Source of the DNA: JADFXI01 sp963784135
GTDB taxonomy: Bacteria; Nitrospirota; Thermodesulfovibrionia; Thermodesulfovibrionales; Dissulfurispiraceae
Assembly: GCA_963784135.1 (NCBI GenBank)
Contig: CAWAQG010000004.1
Span: 124,001 to 188,000, forward strand
DNA length: 64,000 nucleotides
Direction: 5' to 3'
Under the pieces are notes generated by a model. That model did not search any database. It was not told where the DNA came from and saw only the letters and a program-made list of their open reading frames with translations. The translations under genes were made by a program, and so were the position numbers. Numbering within the stretch: position 1 is the stretch's first letter; every line of letters begins with the position of its first letter. Positions 51,838 through 59,466 of this stretch are shown piece by piece.

Positions 51838-53814
51838 ATGGGACCACGCCTGATCGGATGGATTAACCGGTGGATCAATGAGCGGTGGCCGCTTTCCAGT
51901 CTGCTCCGCCTGTCGCTGGATGAACATATCCCCGGCGGCCCCAGTTTTTTCTACACTGAGGGCAGCGCCATCCTTATAATCTTTGCTCTTCAGGCAGTGA
52001 CAGGAATCATGCAGATATTCTTCTATGTCCCAACCATAGACCATGCCTATGACAGTCTCAGCTACCTGCGGACCGAAGTGCCGTTTGGCTGGCTGATACA
52101 CGGCCTGCACTATTGGGGCGCCAACCTCATGATCGTTGTTGTGTTTGTCCATATGCTGCGTGTTTTTATCTGGGGAGCATACAAGAAACCTCGCGAACTG
52201 GTATGGCTGGCAGGGGTGCTGCTCGTACTGACCACTATGGCATTTAGTTTTACCGGAGCTCCACTGCCATGGGACCAGCGCGGCTACTGGGCCGGTGAAG
52301 TAGGCACCAGTATTGCCGGCACCACGCCTGTAATCGGCGACCTGGTAAAACGTCTGCTGCGCGGGAGTGAAAACATGGGGCAGTTGACCCTTTCGCGTCT
52401 TTTTGTTATGCACACCTCTGTCTTCCCGTTGGCGCTCCTTGCGCTATTTGGAATACATTTTATTGCGTTCAGGACCTCCGGCGCCGTAGGCCCGTGGGAT
52501 GCGCTGAAAAGGAGAGTGATCGGACCGTTCTGGCCTGACCAGGCATATAAGGACATACTCATGGGTACGGGCATCTTCGTACTGCTCATTTTTCTTTCGG
52601 TATTTGTACCGCCGGGTTTTGCGGGGCCGGTGGATGTTCTGGATACGACCTATGTGCCAAAGCCGGAGTGGAATTTTCTCTTCCTTTACCAGGCACTGAA
52701 ATATTTTCATGGAACTCTCGAACCTGTAGGCACCGTCGGGGTGCCGACGATTATTGTGATGCTGCTTGTCATGCTGCCGTTTGCTGACCGCGGCCCCGAG
52801 AGGGACCCTCTCCGCCGGCCATTTGTAATGCTCTGCGGTTTTGTTTTTTGTGTCACGCTTCTCGCTCTTACGCTTATTGGCTATTATAGTCCCGGCCGTG
52901 CCGAGGTGGCCGGCAGCGGTACTGCAAAGCCCGGGGTCGAAGGCCCCCGGCAGTCAGCACTGTCCGGGCAGGCTGGGCAAGGGGAAAGCGGTATGCAAAT
53001 ATTTCAAACTGCCGGATGCACGGCTTGCCATAGTGTAGGAGGCACGGGCGGCGCCATAGGTCCCGCATTGTCGAGGGGTGCGCTCAGAGGGAAAGGCCGC
53101 GCATGGATCGTTGAGCAGATACGAAATCCCGGATCGCACAATCCCAATACTATAATGCCTGCATTCACCGCTCTGTCAGGTAATCAGGTTGATTTAATAG
53201 TTTCATACCTATTGGGTACCGGCAACGTCAGTGCTTCGCAGCAAGGCTTTGCTGCACAGGGCGGGTCTTCAAAGCAGTTGTCTCCCCAAATCGAGAACAT
53301 GCAACAAATGGATGGGAAACATCACGCATCCATGGAGGCAGTTTCAGGGACAATGGTTGGAGAGGCTGCGCACGTGATCGGGAGCAGCGAACGGGGCGCT
53401 GTATTATTTAAAAATTATTGTTCCAGCTGCCATGGCCCTAAAGGGACCCTCGGCATGCCGAATCCAGGTTCTGATGACGGGAGAGTTCCCCAGCTCAATC
53501 CTGTTCATCGTGAATTATACAGCAGTGACCCGAAGGCATTTGCGGCGAATATAGACCGGTTTATACAGCATGGTTCGGTTCCCTCCGGCAACAGGCCTTC
53601 ACTCAGCATGCTTGCCTTCGGCGATACCCATACCCTTACACAGCAGGAGATTGCTAATGTGGAGGCATATGTCATGAGCATAAACGGCATGGACCGGGCC
53701 CGGATCATCAATCCCGGCATGACGCCGCGTAATTTCTTTATTTTAATTATCGTCATATATGTTCTTATATTTCTCATTCAGGGTGGGACAAGGATAAAAA
53801 AGAATATAAAATAA
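51838..53814 (+). CDS. Cytochrome b fused to a di-haem cytochrome c (bc-type complex)
   Basis: A 658-residue fusion. Residues about 1-320 are a full-length cytochrome b. Helix B has His-x13-His (HYWGANLMIVVVFVH) and helix D His-x14-His (HTSVFPLALLALFGIH), the spacing of b6-type proteins, and KKPRELVWLAG and TYVPKPEWNFLFLYQALKY mark the quinol-site regions. After another helix (LCGFVFCVTLLALTLIGYY) come two c-type haem sites, CTACHS near 395 and CSSCHG near 530, and a last membrane helix near the C-terminus. It would carry quinol oxidation and cytochrome c reduction in one chain. No separate cytochrome c1 gene is seen. Confidence 0.93.
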   Translation: MGPRLIGWINRWINERWPLSSLLRLSLDEHIPGGPSFFYTEGSAILIIFALQAVTGIMQIFFYVPTIDHAYDSLSYLRTEVPFGWLIHGLHYWGANLMIVVVFVHMLRVFIWGAYKKPRELVWLAGVLLVLTTMAFSFTGAPLPWDQRGYWAGEVGTSIAGTTPVIGDLVKRLLRGSENMGQLTLSRLFVMHTSVFPLALLALFGIHFIAFRTSGAVGPWDALKRRVIGPFWPDQAYKDILMGTGIFVLLIFLSVFVPPGFAGPVDVLDTTYVPKPEWNFLFLYQALKYFHGTLEPVGTVGVPTIIVMLLVMLPFADRGPERDPLRRPFVMLCGFVFCVTLLALTLIGYYSPGRAEVAGSGTAKPGVEGPRQSALSGQAGQGESGMQIFQTAGCTACHSVGGTGGAIGPALSRGALRGKGRAWIVEQIRNPGSHNPNTIMPAFTALSGNQVDLIVSYLLGTGNVSASQQGFAAQGGSSKQLSPQIENMQQMDGKHHASMEAVSGTMVGEAAHVIGSSERGAVLFKNYCSSCHGPKGTLGMPNPGSDDGRVPQLNPVHRELYSSDPKAFAANIDRFIQHGSVPSGNRPSLSMLAFGDTHTLTQQEIANVEAYVMSINGMDRARIINPGMTPRNFFILIIVIYVLIFLIQGGTRIKKNIK

Positions 53815-53815
53815 A

Positions 53816-53888
53816 GGCAATAGGCGATAGGCCATAGGCGATAGGAAAGGAAAAAATCATTTTTTGTTTGACCCCATTGCCCATAGCC
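53816..53888. repeat. Seven-base-period inverted repeat A
   Basis: The left part is four degenerate heptamers, GGCAATA GGCGATA GGCCATA (then GGCGATA), at 53816-53843. The centre has AAAAAATCATTTTTT. The right part (CCATTGCCCATAGCC) is a partial inverted copy. It lies between the cytochrome b/c gene and gnd and is the weakest of three such elements. Confidence 0.55.
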
Positions 53889-53907
53889 TGGGTTATAAGG
53901 AGATTTT

Positions 53908-54876
53908 ATGCAAATAGGCATGATTGGGCTTGGGAAAATGGGAATGAATATGGTAAAACGCCTGGTAAAGGGCGGGCATTTGGTCATTGTGTACGACCAA
54001 TCTGCTGAAAAAACTAAAGAGGCTGTGCAGGGGGCGCGGGGCGCCAGTGCTGCAGCATCGCTTGAGGAGCTGGCCGGGCTTCTGAAACAGCCCCGCGTGG
54101 TATGGCTGATGATCCCGGCAGGCAAGCCTGTTGACGATGCCATTGGACATCTGAAAGGGGTGCTGGGGGCTGGAGACCTTGTTATAGATGGCGGAAACAG
54201 CTTTTACAGGGACGATGTTATTCACGCGCGGCAACTCGGGGAAAGCGGCGTAAGGTACATGGATATCGGGGTCAGCGGCGGTATATGGGGACTGAAAGAG
54301 GGATACAGTCTTATGGCGGGGGGAGATAGAAAAGACTATAAGCGTATAGAACCGGTTTTGAAGACGCTCGCACCGAAAGATGGTTATCTCCACTGCGGTC
54401 CTGTCGGCGCCGGGCATTTTGTTAAAATGGTGCATAATGGAATTGAGTACGGCCTTATGGCAGCTTACGGAGAAGGCTTCCAGCTTTTACATGCCTCGCC
54501 TTATGCTGCCGGTCTCAATCTTGAGAAGGTCGCCCATTTATGGAACCGCGGCAGTGTCGTAAGGTCGTGGCTTCTGGAACTCGCGGAAGATGCCTTCAAA
54601 AAGGACAAAGATCTTTCTCAGATCAAGGGCTATGTGGAGGATTCAGGTGAAGGGCGGTGGACAGTGGAACAGGCCATCGAACTTGGTGTTCCTGCCCCGG
54701 TTACAGCAATAGCTTTGTTTGAGAGATTCCGTTCCAGGGAGACTGAATCTTTTTCGGAGAAACTCCAGGCTGCCTTGCGAAAAGAGTTTGGCGGCCACGC
54801 TGTTTTAAAGGAGAAAGAGAAGGCAGGCATTGCGCGGCCTCAAAAAAGAGCGCGCATTAGAGGCGGCGCCAAGTGA
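53908..54876 (+). CDS. gnd: 6-phosphogluconate dehydrogenase, short (GndA/YqeC-like) form
   Basis: A 322-residue decarboxylating dehydrogenase. The Rossmann motif is IGMIGLGKMGMNMVKRL. VIDGGNSFYRDDVIHARQL, DIGVSGGIWGLKEGYSLMAGG and VGAGHFVKMVHNGIEYGLM form the substrate and catalytic region. At about 320 residues it is the short type, many of which prefer NAD. AAGGAG precedes the ATG. Its stop overlaps the GTG start of nuoA, so the enzyme that completes the zwf-pgl route is translationally coupled to complex I. Confidence 0.94.
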   Translation: MQIGMIGLGKMGMNMVKRLVKGGHLVIVYDQSAEKTKEAVQGARGASAAASLEELAGLLKQPRVVWLMIPAGKPVDDAIGHLKGVLGAGDLVIDGGNSFYRDDVIHARQLGESGVRYMDIGVSGGIWGLKEGYSLMAGGDRKDYKRIEPVLKTLAPKDGYLHCGPVGAGHFVKMVHNGIEYGLMAAYGEGFQLLHASPYAAGLNLEKVAHLWNRGSVVRSWLLELAEDAFKKDKDLSQIKGYVEDSGEGRWTVEQAIELGVPAPVTAIALFERFRSRETESFSEKLQAALRKEFGGHAVLKEKEKAGIARPQKRARIRGGAK

Positions 54877-55283
54877 GCACGGATTCAGCGTCTGCTGTTT
54901 CTTTCTGGCCTCTGGCTGTCTACCTGGGCGCTGTCGTTGTTCTCATAGCATCGATGCTCGGGATGTCTTACTTCCTGGGCCAGAAACACACAGAGCGGCT
55001 GACCGGCGAGCCCTATGAGTCGGGTATTGTGCCTACCGGTTCTGCACGGGTCCGTTTTGATGTCAAATTTTACCTTGTGGCTATGTTCTTTGTAATTTTC
55101 GATCTCGAGGCTGTTTTTATTTATGCCTGGGCTGTTTCGATTCGTGAGACAGGGTGGGCCGGGTATCTGGAGGTGTTGATTTTCATAGGCATCCTGATGG
55201 CCGGACTGGTCTATCTCTGGCGAATGGGGGCGCTGGATTGGGGCGCGAGGAATAGATCGATGAAAAAAGAGGTCAATTTTTGA
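54873..55283 (+). CDS. nuoA: NADH-quinone oxidoreductase subunit A
   Basis: A 136-residue membrane subunit with three hydrophobic helices. The conserved loop reads PYESGIVPTGSARVRFDVKF, and DLEAVFIYAWAV follows in helix 2. The start is a GTG that overlaps the gnd stop (GTGA). First gene of the complex I run. Confidence 0.95.
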   Translation: MSTDSASAVSFWPLAVYLGAVVVLIASMLGMSYFLGQKHTERLTGEPYESGIVPTGSARVRFDVKFYLVAMFFVIFDLEAVFIYAWAVSIRETGWAGYLEVLIFIGILMAGLVYLWRMGALDWGARNRSMKKEVNF

Positions 55284-55304
55284 GGGAGGGATATCATAGG
55301 TCGT

Positions 55305-55937
55305 ATGCAATGGTCATTACATAAGCCCGGCGAGAGCGGGATTTCTGATGCAGATCCGGTTGCAGACGCAGTCAGGGGCAACATAATTTTTGCCCGTCTT
55401 CAGGACCTTCTCGCGTGGGGCAGGAAGAACTCTCTCTGGCCTTTCAATTTTGGTCTTTCCTGCTGTTTTGTCGAAATGGCTACAAGCCTCACGAGCAAAT
55501 ACGATATTGCCAGGTTCGGCTCCGAGGTGCTCCGCGGTACGCCGAGAGAAGCGGACCTGATCGTCATAGCCGGCACCGTTTTTATAAAAGCTGCGCCCAT
55601 TGTAGAAAGGCTCTACCAGCAAATGATGCTGCCCAGGTGGGTGATCTCCATGGGATCGTGCGCCAATTCGGGGGGCATGTTTGACATCTACAGCGTGGTG
55701 CAGGGCGTGGATTCGTTTCTTCCGGTGGACGTATATATACCTGGCTGTCCTCCCCGCCCCGAAGCCTTCATGGAAGGCTTGCTGCTTCTCAGGGATGCGG
55801 TAGGCAAGGAACGGCGGCCTTTAAGCTGGGTGGTAGGGCCGCAAGGCGTCGAGCGGCCTGAACTTCCCGTGATGCGCGACCTTAAAAGGGACGCAAGGCA
55901 AAGCGTTACTGTATTGCCTTCTCCTGATAAGATTTAA
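55305..55937 (+). CDS. nuoB: NADH-quinone oxidoreductase subunit B
   Basis: A 210-residue subunit that carries the terminal [4Fe-4S] cluster N2. The conserved Cys occur in FGLSCCFVEM, SMGSCANSGG and VYIPGCPPRPEA. It passes electrons to quinone at the interface with NuoCD. Confidence 0.96.
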   Translation: MQWSLHKPGESGISDADPVADAVRGNIIFARLQDLLAWGRKNSLWPFNFGLSCCFVEMATSLTSKYDIARFGSEVLRGTPREADLIVIAGTVFIKAAPIVERLYQQMMLPRWVISMGSCANSGGMFDIYSVVQGVDSFLPVDVYIPGCPPRPEAFMEGLLLLRDAVGKERRPLSWVVGPQGVERPELPVMRDLKRDARQSVTVLPSPDKI

Positions 55938-55958
55938 GGGTCTGCTGGAGGGATTTTC

Positions 55959-57710
55959 ATGGTTAACGACGGCGCCGGCATCATCCGGGAACTGCAAAGC
56001 AAATTTGGAGACCATGATGTGATCTCGCAGAAGACGCGCGATGGATTGCCCACGCTCTGGGTCCCGAAAGAAAAGGTGCGCGATGTGCTCCGGTACCTTA
56101 AAACTGAAACAGACAGGCCCTATCGCATGCTCTACGATCTTACCGCTATAGATGAACGTGTCCGCGAACACAGGCAGGACCAGCCGGACAGTGACTTTAC
56201 CATGGTTTACCATTTGCTGTCATATGAGCGCAATGAGGACATCAGGATCAAGGTGGCGCTCAAGGGCGATTATCCCGCCATTCCTACAATCACCGATGTC
56301 TGGCCGTCCGCCAATTGGTATGAGCGCGAAATATGGGACATGTTCGGCATCACGGTCGCAGGCCATCCCAACCTTCGCAGGATTCTGATGCCCCAGCTCT
56401 GGAAGGGGCACCCGCTGCGCAAGGAACATCCTGCGCGCCGCACCGAAATGGGTCCTTTTCACTTGTCGGTGAAGAGAGATGAAGCCGAAGAGCAGGCTTT
56501 GAAATTCAGACCCGAAGAATGGGGCTTGAGAGGGGCAAGCGGCGATACGGACTTCATGTTTCTCAATCTTGGTCCCCACCATGCCGCAACGCACGGCGTA
56601 CTGCGCATCATACTTGAGCTCGATGGAGAAGAGATTGTTGATACAGTGCTCGACATAGGGTTTCACCATCGCGGGCAGGAGAAAATGGGGGAGCGGCAGT
56701 CATGGCACACTTTCATACCCTATACAGACCGCATCGATTACATGGCAGGAGTATTGAACAACTTCCCATATGTCCTGGCAGTCGAAAAACTTGCCGGCAT
56801 CGAGGTCCCTGACAGGGCAAAGGTAATACGGGTTATGACTGCGGAACTATTCCGCATTATCAGCCATCTTGTCTGGTACGCCACTTTTGCTCAGGACCTT
56901 GGACAACTTTCACCTGTATTTTATATGTTCAATGACCGCGAACGCGCCTTTGACATTATTCAGGCCATTTGCGGAGGCCGTATGCATCCGGGCTGGTTCA
57001 GGATAGGCGGAACTGCACAGGACCTTCCTGAAGGTTGGGACACCCTAATGCGTGATTTTATCAGGTATATGCCGGCAAGGCTGGATGAGTACGATACGAT
57101 GGTCATGGAGAACAGCATTATAAAAGGCCGCACCAAAAATGTCGGTGCTCTCACCCTCGATGAAGCAATTGAATTGGGCGTCACCGGCCCCAACCTCCGC
57201 GCCTGCGGATTTGAATGGGATTTCAGGAAAAAAAGGCCTTACTCAGGATATGAACAGTTTGAATTCGATGTCCCAGCCGGTGTGAACGGGGACTGCTATG
57301 ACAGGGCGGCAGTACGTGTTGAGGAAATGCGCCAGAGCCTGCGGATTATCGGGCAGTGCCTGGAACATATGCCGTCCGGCCCATACAAATCGGACCATCC
57401 CCTGGCAACTCCGCCGCTTAAAGAGCGCACTATGCATGACATTGAAACGCTCATTACGCACTTCCTCAATGTAAGCTGGGGGCCTGTCGTCCCCGCGGGT
57501 GAGGCGGCGGTCGGCATAGAAGCCGCAAAAGGGAACAATACTTATTATCTCGTCAGTGACGGAAATACCATGTCATACCGTACGCGTATCCGCACCCCCT
57601 CGTTCCCTCATTTGCAGATGGTGCCCGCTATGGCGCGCGGTCTTGAGATTGCGGACCTTATAGCTATTCTGGGGAGCATTGATTTTATCCTTGGGGATGT
57701 GGACAGGTAA
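55959..57710 (+). CDS. nuoCD: NADH-quinone oxidoreductase fused subunits C and D
   Basis: A 583-residue fusion. The NuoC part (about 1-185) has DMFGITVAGHPNLRRILMP. The NuoD part follows with LGPHHAATHGVLRIILELDG, DIGFHHRGQEKMGERQSWH, DRIDYMAGVLNN and the C-terminal SIDFILGDVDR, which are the hydrogenase-like quinone-site motifs. The fused form is also known from E. coli and others. Confidence 0.96.
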   Translation: MVNDGAGIIRELQSKFGDHDVISQKTRDGLPTLWVPKEKVRDVLRYLKTETDRPYRMLYDLTAIDERVREHRQDQPDSDFTMVYHLLSYERNEDIRIKVALKGDYPAIPTITDVWPSANWYEREIWDMFGITVAGHPNLRRILMPQLWKGHPLRKEHPARRTEMGPFHLSVKRDEAEEQALKFRPEEWGLRGASGDTDFMFLNLGPHHAATHGVLRIILELDGEEIVDTVLDIGFHHRGQEKMGERQSWHTFIPYTDRIDYMAGVLNNFPYVLAVEKLAGIEVPDRAKVIRVMTAELFRIISHLVWYATFAQDLGQLSPVFYMFNDRERAFDIIQAICGGRMHPGWFRIGGTAQDLPEGWDTLMRDFIRYMPARLDEYDTMVMENSIIKGRTKNVGALTLDEAIELGVTGPNLRACGFEWDFRKKRPYSGYEQFEFDVPAGVNGDCYDRAAVRVEEMRQSLRIIGQCLEHMPSGPYKSDHPLATPPLKERTMHDIETLITHFLNVSWGPVVPAGEAAVGIEAAKGNNTYYLVSDGNTMSYRTRIRTPSFPHLQMVPAMARGLEIADLIAILGSIDFILGDVDR

Positions 57711-57712
57711 TT

Positions 57713-58189
57713 ATGCTGACGGAAAAGGAAAGAGAGGAGATCGAAAGGGAACTCGGCAAGTGCGACCATAAAAGGGCTGCCTGCGTAGAGGCCCTGAAGA
57801 TTGTTCAGCGCTATCGCGGATGGATTTCCGACGACGGCCTTCGTGATATTGCCGATGTTCTGGAGATGACGCCTGAAGAACTGGACAGCGTGGCCACTTT
57901 CTACAATCTTATTTTCCGCCGGCAGGTCGGCAGGCATGTCATCCTGATATGCACGACGATCAGCTGTTGGGTCATGGGCTATGAGGAGATACTTAACCAC
58001 TTACAGGAGCGGCTGGGGATCCAACCCGGTGAAACCACTGCCGACGGCAGGTTTACCCTGCTGCCTGTCCCCTGTCTCGGCGCCTGCGATGGAGCTCCCG
58101 CAATAATGATTGATGACACGCTTTACACCAAGGTAAGCCAGGCGCTTATTGATAAAATACTGACTAACTATAGCGAGGTCCAAAGGTGA
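57713..58189 (+). CDS. nuoE: NADH-quinone oxidoreductase subunit E
   Basis: A 158-residue thioredoxin-like subunit with one [2Fe-2S] cluster. The Cys ligands are in CTTISCWVMG (Cx4C) and CLGACDGAP. VATFYNLIFRRQVGRHVI is typical. It starts two bases after the nuoCD stop and overlaps nuoF by four. Confidence 0.95.
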   Translation: MLTEKEREEIERELGKCDHKRAACVEALKIVQRYRGWISDDGLRDIADVLEMTPEELDSVATFYNLIFRRQVGRHVILICTTISCWVMGYEEILNHLQERLGIQPGETTADGRFTLLPVPCLGACDGAPAIMIDDTLYTKVSQALIDKILTNYSEVQR

Positions 58190-59463
58190 TGGAACGTCCG
58201 CTTACCGGGAATATGCGGCCTGACGGCTTACCCTTGAGCATCAAGGAATATGAGGAGAAGGGCGGGTATCAGGCTGCGAGGAAGGCGCTCCGGGGCATGG
58301 CGCCTAAGGAGGTGCAGGATCTGGTAAAGAATGCGAACTTGCGGGGCCGCGGCGGCGCAGGGTTCAATACTGGACAGAAATGGAGCTTTGTTCCCATGGG
58401 TGATGCTGCGCCTCGTCCCAGGTACCTTATCGCTAATGCCGATGAGATGGAACCCGGTACCTTTAAAGATCGTATGTTGATGGAGGGAAACCCGCACCAA
58501 CTCATCGAAGGAATGATTATCAGCGCTTACGCAATACAGGCGGACATTTCCTATATCTTTCTGAGGTGGGCTTACAAGGTCGCTGCCAAGCGGCTGGAAG
58601 CAGCTCTGGCAGAGGCATACGGCAGTCATTACCTCGGGGAAAACATATTTGGTTCAGGGTACAGCCTGGAATTGCATTTGCACACAAGCGCGGGCCGGTA
58701 TATATGCGGTGAAGAAACGGCGCTCCTGAATGCCCTGGAAGGTAAACGGGCCACGCCGAGGGCAAAACCTCCGTTTCCGCAAGTGAGCGGACTATGGGGC
58801 AAACCTACAGTGGTCAATAACACCGAGACGCTTTGCAACATACCTCACATTATCAATAATGGCGCGGAGTGGTACAAGGGTTTGGCCCACAGCCAGGACG
58901 GGGGCACAAAGATATACGGCGTCAGCGGCAGGGTAATGAATACGGGCTTGTGGGAGCTACCGATGGGAACGGCAATGAGAGAAATTATCGAGGAGCATGC
59001 AGGCGGCATGCGGGAAGGTTACAGGTTCCGCAGTGTAATACCGGGCGGGGCCTCTACGGAATTCCTCACGGAAGAGCATCTTGATCTGAAAATGGATTAC
59101 GACTCGGTGCAGAAAGCAGGCAGCCGCCTCGGAACAGGCACCATGATTGTTCTCGATGATCGCACCTGTCCGGTAGGCGCCGTGCATAATCTGGAGCAAT
59201 TTTTTGCTCAGGAGTCCTGCGGATGGTGTACCCCCTGCAGGGAAGGACTGCCGTGGGTGGCCAAAATTCTCCATGCGATCGAAAACGGGCAGGGCGAGTC
59301 CGGGGACCTGGAAATATTGCAACAGCATACTGATTCTCTGTGGCTGAATAAAACCTTTTGCGCGTTTGCGCCCGGCGCGATGGAGCCGCTTAAGAGTGCG
59401 CTGAAAATATTCAGGGACGATTTTGTCAGGCACATCACCGAAAAACGCTGTCCGTGGAAATGA
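58186..59463 (+). CDS. nuoF: NADH-quinone oxidoreductase subunit F
   Basis: A 425-residue NADH-binding subunit. The FMN/NADH loop is GRGGAGFNTGQKW, NADEMEPGTFKDR follows, and the N3 cluster motif is ESCGWCTPCREG with a later Cys in NKTFCAFA. This is where NADH enters complex I. An ATGA-type overlap couples it to nuoE. Confidence 0.96.
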   Translation: MMERPLTGNMRPDGLPLSIKEYEEKGGYQAARKALRGMAPKEVQDLVKNANLRGRGGAGFNTGQKWSFVPMGDAAPRPRYLIANADEMEPGTFKDRMLMEGNPHQLIEGMIISAYAIQADISYIFLRWAYKVAAKRLEAALAEAYGSHYLGENIFGSGYSLELHLHTSAGRYICGEETALLNALEGKRATPRAKPPFPQVSGLWGKPTVVNNTETLCNIPHIINNGAEWYKGLAHSQDGGTKIYGVSGRVMNTGLWELPMGTAMREIIEEHAGGMREGYRFRSVIPGGASTEFLTEEHLDLKMDYDSVQKAGSRLGTGTMIVLDDRTCPVGAVHNLEQFFAQESCGWCTPCREGLPWVAKILHAIENGQGESGDLEILQQHTDSLWLNKTFCAFAPGAMEPLKSALKIFRDDFVRHITEKRCPWK

Positions 59464-59466
59464 ACA

